Below are positions 38,144 through 47,670 of a DNA stretch of 64,000 bases, piece after piece. A model generated the notes under the pieces. It was not told where the DNA came from and ran no database searches. It was given only the letters and a program-made list of their open reading frames with translations. Position 1 is the stretch's first letter. Each line of letters begins with the position of its first letter. The stretch comes from Cellvibrio zantedeschiae (lineage in GTDB: Bacteria; Pseudomonadota; Gammaproteobacteria; Pseudomonadales; Cellvibrionaceae): the NCBI RefSeq assembly GCF_014652535.1, contig NZ_BMYZ01000001.1, forward strand, positions 1,984,001 through 2,048,000. Reading direction: 5' to 3'. Made by a program: the position numbers and the translations under genes.

Positions 38144-38309
38144 AAGTCTCTCCTGTTTCAAAAATATTAGATGCATGCATTTCTCACAAATAATGCATGA
38201 CAATTCTCACTTCACCGAATGCGCGCGCAAAATTAATCTGGCAACACAATAAAACAACACACCTTATCACTAGAGCCATTAAATATGTGGCAAGTTCGGA
38301 ACCTGTTTT

Positions 38310-38837
38310 ATGCGTCAGATTGTTATTGCGTTCGTTTGTTTTCTTTCTCTTAGCGCTAGCGTGGCCCACGCTGTTGATCGAATCCATATCTCCGTTGGAA
38401 GCCTTTCGCGCCCGTCTTACCACGTAGATACCATTAGTAGCTATCGCGCTGGGTTATCGTGGGATACCGAGTTGCTCAACGATTATCTCAGTGACCAAAG
38501 CAGCATTCGTTTGGAATCAAGCATTGGCCTCAACCAAACCAGCTTGGGCGATGTCTATGACATAACCGCTGCACCTGTTTTTCACTACCAATTTAAAAAG
38601 TTCGATCAAAAAGCATTTTTTGAAATTAGCGCCGGTATAGCTTACCTTTCAGACACTGACTGGGCGGCATATCACGACATGGGTTCAAATTTGCAGTTTG
38701 CCGATCGAATAGGTTTTGGTTACGCTTTTGAGAAAAGTGAAATCAGCATTAACTTTTTTCACTTTTCTAACGGCGGAACCAACGCTCACAACCCAGGTTG
38801 CGACATGCTGCTCCTTCGAACAAGCTTTAAGATTTAG
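38310..38837 (+). CDS. PagL-like lipid A 3-O-deacylase / acyloxyacyl hydrolase
   Basis: 175-aa outer-membrane beta-barrel protein. A signal peptide at 1-21 (ends SVAHA) is followed by alternating hydrophobic strands. The C-terminal motif [20 protein letters not shown] resembles the PagL catalytic His-x-Ser-Asn segment. PagL removes the 3-O-linked acyl chain of lipid A. The gene lies in antisense orientation between leuD and leuB, and its TAG stop overlaps the leuD stop by 4 bp. The overall resemblance to PagL is moderate, so the enzymatic call is likely rather than certain. Confidence 0.75.
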   Translation: MRQIVIAFVCFLSLSASVAHAVDRIHISVGSLSRPSYHVDTISSYRAGLSWDTELLNDYLSDQSSIRLESSIGLNQTSLGDVYDITAAPVFHYQFKKFDQKAFFEISAGIAYLSDTDWAAYHDMGSNLQFADRIGFGYAFEKSEISINFFHFSNGGTNAHNPGCDMLLLRTSFKI

Positions 38838-39484
38838 TTTTTCACCACGTCAAATAACCACGGACTCTCAACACGCTTTTTAGCTTCGTAAGCGCGAATA
38901 GCATCGGCGTGTTCGAGTGTTAAACCAATGTCATCCAAACCATTCAACAAACAATGCTTGCGGAATTCATCAACTTCAAACGCAAAGGTTTCACCACTTG
39001 GTGTTTTAACAACTTGCGCAGCCAAATCAATTGTTAATTGATAGCCTTCTGTTGCGTACATTTCTTTAAACAATTTATCAACGATTTCGTCACTCAAAAT
39101 AATCGGCAACAAACCATTCTTAAAACAGTTATTAAAGAAAATATCGGCAAAGCTTGGCGCGATTACGCTGCGAAAGCCATAATCATCCAGTGCCCATGGC
39201 GCATGTTCGCGGCTTGAACCGCAACCAAAGTTTTCGCGCGACAATAAAATTGTTGCGCCTTGGTAACGTGGAAAATTTAAGGGGAACTCATTATTGATCG
39301 GGCGACCTTCACAACTTTGGTCTGGCTTGCCTTCATCTAAATAGCGCAACTCATCAAACAAATTTTTGCCAAAGCCAGTACGCTTGATCGACTTCAAAAA
39401 TTGTTTGGGAATAATCATATCGGTATCGACATTGGCGCGATCCATAGGAGCGGCCAAGCCTTGCAAAACGGTAAAACTTTTCAT
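38834..39484 (-). CDS. leuD: 3-isopropylmalate dehydratase small subunit
   Basis: 216-aa LeuD, the swivelling-domain subunit that pairs with LeuC to isomerise 2- to 3-isopropylmalate. Typical motifs are [20 protein letters not shown] and [20 protein letters not shown], which contact the substrate. I start at ATG 39484, with AGGAA upstream and family-typical MKSFTVLQG; the longest frame adds 17 residues that overlap leuC. It lies 13 bp downstream of leuC. Confidence 0.96.
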   Translation of the reverse strand: MKSFTVLQGLAAPMDRANVDTDMIIPKQFLKSIKRTGFGKNLFDELRYLDEGKPDQSCEGRPINNEFPLNFPRYQGATILLSRENFGCGSSREHAPWALDDYGFRSVIAPSFADIFFNNCFKNGLLPIILSDEIVDKLFKEMYATEGYQLTIDLAAQVVKTPSGETFAFEVDEFRKHCLLNGLDDIGLTLEHADAIRAYEAKKRVESPWLFDVVKN

Positions 39485-39497
39485 GGCTCTATTCCTA

Positions 39498-40922
39498 TTA
39501 ATTGAAAGTGCGAACGTCAACAAAGTGCCCAGCAATTGCAGCAGCTGCGGCCATAGCCGGGCTCACCAAATGCGTGCGACCACCGTAACCTTGGCGACCT
39601 TCAAAATTACGGTTGGATGTTGAGGCGCAGTGCTCGCCATTACCTAATTTATCCGCATTCATTGCCAAACACATTGAGCAGCCTGGCTCACGCCATTCCA
39701 AACCGGCAGCAATAAAAATTTCGTGCAAACCTTCTGCTTCCGCTTGCGCTTTAACAGCGCCAGAGCCGGGAACCACAATGGCTTCTTTTACCGATGCAGC
39801 TTTAGTTCGACCTTTTACAACTTCTGCTGCCGCACGAATATCTTCAATACGCGAGTTGGTGCAGGAGCCGATAAACACGCGATCCACATAAATTGATTCA
39901 ATCGGTTGGTTAGCTTGCAAGCCCATATATTGCAATGCGCGAATCATACCTTCGCGCTTTACTGGATCAGTTTCTTGCGCTGGGTCCGGCACTTTATCTT
40001 CAATGGAAACCACCATTTCTGGCGAGGTTCCCCAGCTCACTTGCGGCTTTATGTCAGCGCCATTGATTTCAACAACCGAATCAAAATGCGCGCCTTCATC
40101 ACTCACATAATTACGCCAATCGGCAACTGCGCGCTCCCACATTTCACCTTTTGGTGCGTAGGTTCTTCCTTTTACATAATCGATAGTGGTTTGATCCACA
40201 GCGACCATACCCGCACGAGCACCTGCTTCAATCGCCATATTGCACACGGTCATACGACCTTCCATGCTCATATCGCGGAATACCTGACCGCCGAATTCCA
40301 TCGCGTAACCTGTACCACCGGCAGTGCCGATTTTAGCGATGATCGCTAACACCACGTCTTTTGGCGTTACGCCCAAACCGAGTTTGCCTTCAACTTTAAT
40401 CAGCATGTTCTTCATTTTTTTGGCAACCAAACACTGGGTCGCCATTACATGCTCAACTTCGCTGGTGCCGATGCCGTGGGCCAATGAACCCAAAGCGCCG
40501 TTGGTTGCCGTGTGCGAATCGCCGCAAACAACGGTCATGCCGGGCAAGCAAGCGCCGGTTTCCGGGCCAACTACGTGAACAATACCTTGGCGATGATCAT
40601 TGATTTTGTATTCAACGATTCCAAACTCATCGCAGTTGTCATCAAGGGTTTGTACCTGAATCAATGACACCGGGTCTTCAATACCGCTAATACCGTGGGC
40701 GCGCTCTTTTTGGGTAGTTGGTACGTTGTGATCTGGCGTCGCCAAAATCGAGTCAACGCGCCAAGGCTTACGGCCAGCCAAACGCAGGCCATCAAAGGCT
40801 TGCGGCGAAGTCACTTCGTGAATGATGTGGCGATCAATGTAAATCAACGACGAACCATCGTCGCTTTCTTTGACCAAATGGGCATCCCACAACTTGTCGT
40901 ATAAGGTTTTCTTGCTAGCCAT
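39498..40922 (-). CDS. leuC: 3-isopropylmalate dehydratase large subunit
   Basis: 474-aa aconitase-family LeuC carrying the 4Fe-4S cluster. The cluster cysteines are in [14 protein letters not shown] and [40 protein letters not shown] and [17 protein letters not shown] are further signatures. Length matches E. coli LeuC (466 aa). It is the first gene of the leu cluster and divergent from a LysR-type regulator across about 230 bp with a candidate operator. Confidence 0.97.
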   Translation of the reverse strand: MASKKTLYDKLWDAHLVKESDDGSSLIYIDRHIIHEVTSPQAFDGLRLAGRKPWRVDSILATPDHNVPTTQKERAHGISGIEDPVSLIQVQTLDDNCDEFGIVEYKINDHRQGIVHVVGPETGACLPGMTVVCGDSHTATNGALGSLAHGIGTSEVEHVMATQCLVAKKMKNMLIKVEGKLGLGVTPKDVVLAIIAKIGTAGGTGYAMEFGGQVFRDMSMEGRMTVCNMAIEAGARAGMVAVDQTTIDYVKGRTYAPKGEMWERAVADWRNYVSDEGAHFDSVVEINGADIKPQVSWGTSPEMVVSIEDKVPDPAQETDPVKREGMIRALQYMGLQANQPIESIYVDRVFIGSCTNSRIEDIRAAAEVVKGRTKAASVKEAIVVPGSGAVKAQAEAEGLHEIFIAAGLEWREPGCSMCLAMNADKLGNGEHCASTSNRNFEGRQGYGGRTHLVSPAMAAAAAIAGHFVDVRTFN

Positions 40923-41019
40923 AAAACAACTCCTGCTTGGCTTGAGAGAGAGCTTTTAAAGTGAAGCGAGTTTATGCCTGCAGGCACCATAAAACAAATT
41001 TATCTTTTTTATAGTTTGC

Positions 41020-41034
41020 ATTCCAAAAAGGAAT
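41020..41034. promoter_or_regulatory. Candidate LysR-type operator between leuC and lysR gene
   Basis: ATTCCAAAAAGGAAT is a perfect 15-bp dyad containing the T-N11-A pattern typical of LysR-family binding sites, about 100 bp upstream of leuC and about 120 bp upstream of the regulator. Position and symmetry are seen; binding is inference. Confidence 0.55.
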
Positions 41035-41151
41035 AGTATAAAAATAATACATGACGACGAATCCGCTCACCTTGTGTTCAGCTGAAAAGTTGTAATTTAG
41101 TCGGCTCCACCTGAACGGATTGGTGCCTAATCGGTGGCCTTTAGCAGAAAG

Positions 41152-42039
41152 ATGGATACACAGCACCTTCAAGCGTTTGTTGCTATTGCAGAAAGTGGCT
41201 CGTTTTCGGGAGCCGGTGAACGCCTACATCTGACGCAACCGGCCATCAGTAAACGCATCGCCCTTTTGGAGGAGCAGATCAAAGCCAAACTCTTTGATCG
41301 AGTCGGTCGGCAAGTGGTTTTAACCCAGGCAGGGAACTTATTGCTGAATAAGGCGACAAATATATTGAAAGAGGTGACAGCCGCCCAACGCGAGATTGCA
41401 GATTTGCGGGGCGACATCACAGGAAAACTCAGCGTGGCAACGAGCCATCATCTAGGCTTACATTACCTGCCACCCTATTTGCGGGAATTTTCACAGCGTT
41501 ACCCAGACGTAAAATTAGACTTACATTTTTTGGATTCAGAACATGCGTACCACGAAGTACTCCTCGGCCGATTCGATATCGCCATTATTACGCTTGCGCT
41601 CGAGCAAGACCCGCGCATCAACAGCAATGAACTCTGGCAAGACCAACTCCAGTTCGTCGCGTCGCCCACCCATGCACTTGCAACGCTGGCGAATCTTCGC
41701 CTGGCCGATCTAAGTCCGCATCAGGCGATAATGCCGGATATCAACACTTATACCACGCGTTTAATTAAGGATTTGTTTGACCGCGAGAACCAACCGCTTG
41801 ATATCACCATGGTGACCAACCATTTGGACACCATCAAAATGATGCTAAGTATCGGTCTTGGTTGGGGTGTGCTTCCCAGCAGTATTATCGACGACCAACT
41901 TAAAGTATTAGATGTAAGTCACCCCCCTCTTACCCGCTCGCTCGGTTGCATCTATCACAATCAACGCAGCCTGAATAACGCCGCTCGTGCGTTCCTTGAG
42001 CAACTTAAAGCGCCAATTGCCTCCAATCTCGTCAGCTAA
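41152..42039 (+). CDS. LysR-family transcriptional regulator, divergent from leuC
   Basis: 295-aa LysR regulator. The N-terminal winged helix-turn-helix is MDTQHLQAFVAIAESGSFSG through LTQPAISKRIALLEEQ. The periplasmic-binding-protein-like effector domain covers about residues 90-290. A LysR gene sits divergent from leuCD in Pseudomonas as well, so control of leucine synthesis genes, with a pathway intermediate as effector, is the likely role. I start at ATG 41152; an in-frame GTG six codons upstream is possible. Confidence 0.93.
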   Translation: MDTQHLQAFVAIAESGSFSGAGERLHLTQPAISKRIALLEEQIKAKLFDRVGRQVVLTQAGNLLLNKATNILKEVTAAQREIADLRGDITGKLSVATSHHLGLHYLPPYLREFSQRYPDVKLDLHFLDSEHAYHEVLLGRFDIAIITLALEQDPRINSNELWQDQLQFVASPTHALATLANLRLADLSPHQAIMPDINTYTTRLIKDLFDRENQPLDITMVTNHLDTIKMMLSIGLGWGVLPSSIIDDQLKVLDVSHPPLTRSLGCIYHNQRSLNNAARAFLEQLKAPIASNLVS

Positions 42040-42124
42040 CTCACAAATTCCTTACAAAACAATCACTAAAGCACTCGTTAACCGCTAAACTAACGGCCGT
42101 CTCATTGATTTAAAGGATCATCCC

Positions 42125-42859
42125 ATGAAGAAACTTCCCCTTATTATTACCCTTAGCTTCCTGGCTCCATTTGCCCACGCAGACCGCGTGCTTGGCCTTT
42201 ACGCAGGTGCAGGTTCATGGCTTTCTGACTATGACGGTAAAGCGGGTAACCCCTCGGTAACCCTGAATGACTTGGGAGTAAAAGAAGACTACAACAACTA
42301 TTTTTATGTCGCGATTGAACACCCTATTCCGTTTATTCCCAACATTCGCTTGACCCAAACCAACCTTAAAAGCTCACAAACGGGTACGGTTACCCAAAGC
42401 TTCACCATTGGTGATACCACATATGCGGCCAATGAATCGGTAAAAAGCAGCTTTGATTTGAGCCACCGCGATGCAACTCTTTATTACCAATTATTAGACA
42501 ACTGGATTAACCTGGACCTCGGTGTCACTGCCCGTCAATTCGACGGATATGTACGAACCGAAAGCGCCAGCTCAAACGAAAACCTCAAAATAGATTTAAC
42601 CGCACCCCTACTTTACGCAAAAGCGCAATTTGATTTGCCCTTCACAGGCTTATCTGCCGGAGTTGAAGGCAATTACACAAGCTACCAAGACAACTCCCTG
42701 AGCGATTACTCCGCCAAACTCACTTATTTGTTCGATACGGTTGTAGATGTAGGTGTAGAAGTCGGTTACCGCAAAATGTCTATCAAGATTTCTGATAATG
42801 ATCTGGAAGCTGACATGACGTTAAAAGGCCCCTACGCCGCTTTGATTGCTCATTTCTAG
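42125..42859 (+). CDS. Outer-membrane beta-barrel protein, TIGR04219-like
   Basis: 244-aa protein with a signal peptide at 1-19 (ends FAHA) and a barrel of alternating amphipathic strands (FYVAIEHPIPFIPNIRLTQT; VGVEVGYRKMSIKI). The C-terminal ALIAHF ends in Phe, as expected for a protein assembled by the Bam machinery. Architecture and sequence resemble the uncharacterised TIGR04219 family. Ligand and function are unknown. The gene is monocistronic, with AAGGA upstream of its ATG and a strong terminator downstream. Confidence 0.85.
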   Translation: MKKLPLIITLSFLAPFAHADRVLGLYAGAGSWLSDYDGKAGNPSVTLNDLGVKEDYNNYFYVAIEHPIPFIPNIRLTQTNLKSSQTGTVTQSFTIGDTTYAANESVKSSFDLSHRDATLYYQLLDNWINLDLGVTARQFDGYVRTESASSNENLKIDLTAPLLYAKAQFDLPFTGLSAGVEGNYTSYQDNSLSDYSAKLTYLFDTVVDVGVEVGYRKMSIKISDNDLEADMTLKGPYAALIAHF

Positions 42860-42872
42860 GATGGCGATAACA

Positions 42873-42909
42873 AAAAAGCTCTGCACGGAAAATCTGTGCA
42901 GAGCTTTTT
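42873..42909 (+). terminator. Intrinsic terminator
   Basis: AAAAAGCTCTGCAC pairs with GTGCAGAGCTTTTT (14 bp) around a 9-nt loop directly after the barrel-protein gene. The T-run belongs to the stem end. Confidence 0.92.
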
Positions 42910-42969
42910 GCTTTTAGGCAGGCGTATCTGCGATATACTGCGCGCCTCCAATTCTTGTAAGCCTCTACC

Positions 42970-44283
42970 ATGACGCCGATAGATTTATTGATTAATGCTC
43001 GCTGGATAATTCCAGTAGTGCCAGAAAATCGCATTCTTAAAGATTGTGCCATTGCTGTTCATGAAGGGCGAATTCTTGCATTACTTCCGCAAGAAGAAGC
43101 TGCTAAACGCTACAACCCAGCGCGCACAGAAAATTTACTCGAACACATTATTACACCCGGTTTAATTAATGCCCACGGCCACGCGGCAATGACTTTATTG
43201 CGTGGCTATGCTGATGATCAGGCGCTCAATGATTGGCTCAACAATCACATATGGCCCGCGGAAAAAAAATGGGTAGATGAACAATTTGTACGCGATGGTA
43301 CTGAGCTTGCAATTGCTGAAATGATTAAAAGCGGAACGACTTGTTTTGCAGATATGTATTTCTTCCCGGAGCAAACAGCGCAAGCTGCATTAGATGCGCA
43401 CATTCGCTGCCAAATTTATTTCACGATTTTTGATTTCCCCTGCGCGTGGGGCTCAGGGCCGGAAGATTATTTTTCCAAAGGCCTGGCTCTGCACGACACA
43501 TTTCGCGATAACGATTTAATAAACATTGGTTTCGGCCCACACGCGCCTTACACCGTTGGCGACGAAACATTGAAAAAAGTCGCCGTACTCGCACAGGAAA
43601 TGGACACACCGATTCACATACATTTACATGAAACCGTACAAGAAGTTGCTGAATCCATCAAACAATATGGCGTGCGCCCCAGTCAGCGCTTAATGGACTT
43701 GGGCTTGCTTTCACCGCTTACGCAGTGCGTGCACATGACCCAAATAAATGACATCGATATAGCGATTTTGCAACAAAGCGGTGCCCACGTAATTCACTGC
43801 CCCGAATCCAATTTAAAACTCGCCAGCGGATTTTGTCCCGTCGATAAATTATTAAAAGCTGGCGTCAATGTAGCACTCGGAACAGACGGCGCTGCAAGCA
43901 ATAACGATTTGGATTTATTTAGCGAATTAAAAACGGCTGCGCTTCTTGCAAAAGCCGTCAGTGAAAATGCCGCAGCAATTGATGCGCATACCGCTTTACG
44001 TATGGCAACGTTAAACGGGGCAAAAGCCTTGGGAATTGACGACAAAGTTGGCAGCCTGGAAATGGGTAAACAAGCAGATATTACTGCCATCCATATTGGC
44101 GATTTGGATTTACAACCAATTTACAATCCAGCATCACAGCTTGTGTACACCAACGTTGGGCATCGCGTATCCCACGTTTGGGTAAATGGTAAATGCTTAA
44201 TGCAAGACCGTGAATTGCTAACCCTTAATGAACGCGAATTGAAAAGCAAAGTTCGCCAATGGCAAGAAAAAATTCAGAACTGA
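42970..44283 (+). CDS. mtaD: Amidohydrolase, 5-methylthioadenosine / S-adenosylhomocysteine deaminase type
   Basis: 437-aa TRZ/ATZ-family metal-dependent hydrolase. Zinc ligands are in the first HxH ([13 protein letters not shown]), in HIHLHET, in QCVHMTQI and in the final aspartate of [16 protein letters not shown]. Pseudomonas orthologues deaminate methylthioadenosine to methylthioinosine in a variant methionine salvage route. That assignment comes from family and position beside ubiG-mupP-yciK. The ATG start at 42970 gives family-typical [16 protein letters not shown]. mtnA, found nearby in Pseudomonas, is absent here. It lies 10 bp before ubiG. Confidence 0.92.
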   Translation: MTPIDLLINARWIIPVVPENRILKDCAIAVHEGRILALLPQEEAAKRYNPARTENLLEHIITPGLINAHGHAAMTLLRGYADDQALNDWLNNHIWPAEKKWVDEQFVRDGTELAIAEMIKSGTTCFADMYFFPEQTAQAALDAHIRCQIYFTIFDFPCAWGSGPEDYFSKGLALHDTFRDNDLINIGFGPHAPYTVGDETLKKVAVLAQEMDTPIHIHLHETVQEVAESIKQYGVRPSQRLMDLGLLSPLTQCVHMTQINDIDIAILQQSGAHVIHCPESNLKLASGFCPVDKLLKAGVNVALGTDGAASNNDLDLFSELKTAALLAKAVSENAAAIDAHTALRMATLNGAKALGIDDKVGSLEMGKQADITAIHIGDLDLQPIYNPASQLVYTNVGHRVSHVWVNGKCLMQDRELLTLNERELKSKVRQWQEKIQN

Positions 44284-44293
44284 GAAATTAATT

Positions 44294-44998
44294 ATGGCAA
44301 ACGTCAACACCGCTGAAATTGCAAAATTTGAAGCTCTCGCCAGCCGCTGGTGGGACAAGAACAGCGAGTTCAAGCCACTACACGATATCAACCCTTTGCG
44401 TGCAAATTATATTGACCAACGCTCACCGGTCGCGCACCGCAAAGTGATTGATGTAGGTTGTGGCGGCGGTATTCTTGCAGAATCTCTCGCACAACGCGGT
44501 GCAGATGTAACAGGTATTGATATGGGCGAAGCACCTTTATCAGTAGCCCGCTTACACGCCTTGGAAGTTGGCGTAACCATGAGTTACGAACGCATTACCG
44601 CCGAAGAAAAAGCACAAGCATGTGCAGGTGAGTTTGACATAGTAACTTGCATGGAAATGCTGGAACATGTTCCAGATCCATCATCGGTAGTAAAAGCTTG
44701 TGCGGATTTGGTTAAGCCAAATGGCGATGTGTATTTTTCCACCATTAACCGCAACCCCAAAGCTTACGCATTCGCCATCCTGGGCGCAGAATATATTTTA
44801 AAGATGCTGCCAAAAGGCACGCACGATTACGACAAATTTATTCGCCCATCAGAATTAGCACAGTGGTTACGAGCAGCAGGTTTGGAACTGCAAGACATTA
44901 GTGGTATGACTTACAACCCCATCACCAAGCATTACAAGCTGGATGCAAATGATGTGAGTGTGAATTACTTATTGCACGCCAAAAAGATACCCCAATAA
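44294..44998 (+). CDS. ubiG: Ubiquinone biosynthesis O-methyltransferase
   Basis: 234-aa SAM-dependent methyltransferase performing both O-methylation steps of ubiquinone synthesis. Motif I is [20 protein letters not shown], followed by [11 protein letters not shown], and [11 protein letters not shown] is characteristic of UbiG. The opening [20 protein letters not shown] matches the E. coli protein closely. It follows mtaD by 10 bp and probably shares its transcript. Confidence 0.97.
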   Translation: MANVNTAEIAKFEALASRWWDKNSEFKPLHDINPLRANYIDQRSPVAHRKVIDVGCGGGILAESLAQRGADVTGIDMGEAPLSVARLHALEVGVTMSYERITAEEKAQACAGEFDIVTCMEMLEHVPDPSSVVKACADLVKPNGDVYFSTINRNPKAYAFAILGAEYILKMLPKGTHDYDKFIRPSELAQWLRAAGLELQDISGMTYNPITKHYKLDANDVSVNYLLHAKKIPQ

Positions 44999-45030
44999 AT
45001 ATTTCCTAATTCACATTAATTAAATAGGGA

Positions 45031-45061
45031 GTCGTCATCCCCGTTACGCGAGGATGACGAC
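45031..45061. repeat. REP-like palindromic element, copy 1
   Basis: GTCGTCATCC and GGATGACGAC form a perfect 10-bp stem around an 11-nt loop in the ubiG-mupP gap. The words resemble the dispersed GTCATCCC...GGGATGAC palindromes found in many proteobacterial genomes. Confidence 0.7.
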
Positions 45062-45096
45062 TTCCCGACAAAGTAAATTCAAGTGTTACTCAATTT

Positions 45097-45768
45097 ATGC
45101 AAAATCAAAAAAAAATCCGCGCCGTTATGTTTGACCTTGACGGCACCCTGCTCGATACAGCCCCTGACTTCGTCGCTGTGGTTAATAAACTACTACAAGA
45201 AAACGGGCGCGATGAATTACCGCACGAAATGATTCGCGCCTGCGTATCAAACGGTTCAAAAGCTTTAGTAATGATGGCATTCGCCATTGAAGAAGCACAC
45301 GAAACCTTTCAACCATTGCGTGCACGCTTGCTTGAACTTTACACACAACACATAGCCGTATTTACCAAACCCTTTCCAGGCGTTCAGGATTTATTGAACA
45401 ATCTGGCAAAACACAATATTCCTTGGGGTATCGCAACCAATAAGCCTGCCGCTTACACAGTTCCCTTGATGGAACAATTAAATATGCAACCCGCACCCGC
45501 GATTGTCATTTGCCCGGATCACGTACAAGACAGCAAGCCGCACCCTGAATCATTATTTTTAGCAGCGCGAGAATTAGGCTGCACGCCAGAAGAAATTATT
45601 TATGTCGGCGACCATGAACGTGATATCCAATGTGGCAAACGTGCAGGCAGCCTAACAATTGCTGCCGCTTTTGGTTACGTTGGGAATGAAGACATTGATA
45701 GCTGGCAAGCAGATTACCGAGTTGAACATGCGGAAGAAATTTGGCCGATTGTAGAAAAATATTTGTAA
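45097..45768 (+). CDS. mupP: HAD phosphatase, MupP / phosphoglycolate phosphatase type
   Basis: 223-aa haloacid-dehalogenase phosphatase. Motif I is VMFDLDGTLLDTAP, motif II is the Thr of IATNKP, motif III is the Lys in DSKPHPE and motif IV is YVGDHERDI. In Pseudomonas the orthologue between ubiG and yciK is MupP, an N-acetylmuramate 6-phosphate phosphatase of cell-wall recycling; older annotation calls it Gph. The position favours MupP; motifs alone do not decide it. REP-like elements flank the gene. Confidence 0.88.
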   Translation: MQNQKKIRAVMFDLDGTLLDTAPDFVAVVNKLLQENGRDELPHEMIRACVSNGSKALVMMAFAIEEAHETFQPLRARLLELYTQHIAVFTKPFPGVQDLLNNLAKHNIPWGIATNKPAAYTVPLMEQLNMQPAPAIVICPDHVQDSKPHPESLFLAARELGCTPEEIIYVGDHERDIQCGKRAGSLTIAAAFGYVGNEDIDSWQADYRVEHAEEIWPIVEKYL

Positions 45769-45777
45769 ACCGCCCTA

Positions 45778-45850
45778 TCGTCATCCCCACAGAGGATCCA
45801 GCGACTTTAAACCCTGGCAAGAAAAAAAGCACTGGGTGCAGGTATGACGA
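45778..45850. repeat. REP-like palindromic element, copy 2
   Basis: A TCGTCATCCCC start and a TATGACGA end bracket an imperfect stem containing GATCCAGCGACTTTAAACCC and CACTGGGTGC words. This is the layout of the dispersed CGTCATCCC...GGATGACG family, in the mupP-yciK gap. Confidence 0.65.
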
Positions 45851-45896
45851 AAGAGCTCGTACTGTAGATCTAAATTAAATTATTTGATTATTGACC

Positions 45897-46655
45897 ATGA
45901 AAACTCCAGAAAATTTTATTCCAACACAAAACTGCCTTGCCGATAAAATTATCATCGTCACTGGCGCAGGCGATGGCATTGGCCGCGTCGCAGCAAAAAC
46001 TTTTGCAGCGCACGGCGCAGCCGTAATCCTTGTTGGCCGCACGCTACAAAAACTGGAAATGGTTTACGACGAAATTGAAGCAGCGGGTCACCCGCAGGCG
46101 GCTATTTACCCAATTGATTTTCAAGTTGCCAACGAACAGTCTTTTATTGATATGTGCAATGCCATCAACGAGGAATTTAATCACCTCGACGGCATACTGC
46201 ATAACGCTGCAGACTTAGGTCAACGCACACCTGTTGCCAACTACGCACCCGATGTTTGGATGCGCTTAATGCAAGTAAATGTGAACGCGCCCTTTATGCT
46301 GACGCAAGCTGTAATGCCCCTGCTGGAGCGAGCAAAGAATGCGTCTATTTTATTTACGGGCTCTAGTGTGGGCTACAAAGGCCGCGCTTATTGGGGTGCT
46401 TACGCCGCATCAAAGGCTGCTGCTGAAAATTTGATGCAAACACTCGCAGATGAGCTGGAAGAAACCACACGCATTCGCGCCAATAGCATCAACCCCGGCG
46501 CCACCAGAACTAAAATGCGTGCAGGTGCTTACCCGGGGGAAGATCCAACAACCATTAAAACACCGCAGGATTTAATGCGTGATTATTTGTATTTGATGAG
46601 TGATGAATCGGTTGGAGTTAACGGCCAACAATTTGAAGCAAGCGTAATCAAATAA
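45897..46655 (+). CDS. yciK: Short-chain dehydrogenase, YciK family
   Basis: 252-aa SDR oxidoreductase. The NAD(P)-binding motif is VTGAGDGIGRVAAKTFA, the structural motif is HNAADLG, the catalytic Ser lies in LFTGSSVGYKGR, and Tyr/Lys in AYWGAYAASKAAAENLM. YciK-type proteins are widespread but of unknown substrate. I start at ATG 45897 rather than the TTG six bases earlier. Order mupP-yciK is as in Pseudomonas. It converges on the M28 peptidase gene. Confidence 0.92.
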   Translation: MKTPENFIPTQNCLADKIIIVTGAGDGIGRVAAKTFAAHGAAVILVGRTLQKLEMVYDEIEAAGHPQAAIYPIDFQVANEQSFIDMCNAINEEFNHLDGILHNAADLGQRTPVANYAPDVWMRLMQVNVNAPFMLTQAVMPLLERAKNASILFTGSSVGYKGRAYWGAYAASKAAAENLMQTLADELEETTRIRANSINPGATRTKMRAGAYPGEDPTTIKTPQDLMRDYLYLMSDESVGVNGQQFEASVIK

Positions 46656-46682
46656 AGAGAACGCCTGTATTTTTTATAACCT

Positions 46683-47663
46683 TTACTCTTTTGCATCCAA
46701 CACTTGAATATATTGAAAGACACCGTAAACAACCTCGGCCATCTTTTTATAATTCAGCCTCTCATAAGTATCCTGCTCTTGGTGATACTGATGATTTCTA
46801 TAAAAAGAAGTATCAGTCACCATAATGGCGGGATAACCATGCGACCAATAACTCCGATGATCTGAATAATCTATACCCAGCACCCAACGAGGCGCATTAA
46901 TAGAATAGGCTTGCACATCAGTATATTTATTAATACTAGCCTTTAAAGGTGCTGCCTCATTTGACAAAAACGAATCAACAACAGCGATAAAATCGCCGCT
47001 ATCCGGATAAAATAAACTCAACAGCGGCATGGGGAAAGACTGAGATCCTGGCGAATCAGTGAAAAAACCAATCATTTCCAAAGAAATCATCAATCGTACT
47101 TTGTTATCTTTCAAGCTTGCTGCATGAATAAAGCTCCCCATATGCTCCGTCGCATAATAAGGCGGCTCTTCCAAGGTATAAGCCACTAATAAAATACGAT
47201 GCTTTAATTGAACTTTGCCTAGCAATTTTCCGAGTTCAATGAGCCCCGCCACACCACTGGCGTTATCATCAGCCGCTGCATGTGTAGAAAAAGCATCGTA
47301 ATGCGCACCAATAACAATCACTTCTTTTGTATCTGGACCAAAACTCGCGATGACATTTTTATAGTTATTGCCATTCACAGCATATGATTGAAAGATTGCA
47401 GAAGCAGAACTCATGCTGAGCTTTTGTTTAATGAATTCCGCAGCAATATCCAAATTTTCAGGATGCTGGCTATCTCTCGGCAAAACTTTTTCACTTAAAA
47501 ATATTACAGTTTCTTTTAAATCATTTTGATTAATAAGAGACCGATGGCTCTCATTTTTATTAGTGATCAACAAAGGCCGCGCTATAACCAACCACAACAA
47601 CAATATGCTTACCGCCAACACAAACACAATACGAATAGTAGAACGCAAAAAACGACTTTTCAT
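46683..47663 (-). CDS. Membrane-anchored M28-family metallopeptidase
   Basis: 326-aa predicted zinc aminopeptidase. One N-terminal membrane anchor (about 10-33) exposes the peptidase domain to the periplasm. Di-zinc ligands and catalytic residues of M28 are visible: His121 (GAHYD), the Asp of ADDNASG, the Glu pair of YTLEEPPYY, and the C-terminal His of NHQYHQEQDTYERL. Length is close to other single-domain M28 members. Substrate unknown; release of N-terminal amino acids from periplasmic or extracellular peptides is likely. It lies 7 bp downstream of the efflux permease gene and may be co-transcribed with it. Confidence 0.88.
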   Translation of the reverse strand: MKSRFLRSTIRIVFVLAVSILLLWLVIARPLLITNKNESHRSLINQNDLKETVIFLSEKVLPRDSQHPENLDIAAEFIKQKLSMSSASAIFQSYAVNGNNYKNVIASFGPDTKEVIVIGAHYDAFSTHAAADDNASGVAGLIELGKLLGKVQLKHRILLVAYTLEEPPYYATEHMGSFIHAASLKDNKVRLMISLEMIGFFTDSPGSQSFPMPLLSLFYPDSGDFIAVVDSFLSNEAAPLKASINKYTDVQAYSINAPRWVLGIDYSDHRSYWSHGYPAIMVTDTSFYRNHQYHQEQDTYERLNYKKMAEVVYGVFQYIQVLDAKE

Positions 47664-47670
47664 ATAATTC

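Noticed and set aside
38144-38203. 20-residue N-terminal extension of LeuB
   Set aside because: A perfect AGGAG six bases before GTG 38143 and family alignment of [11 protein letters not shown] support the shorter protein.
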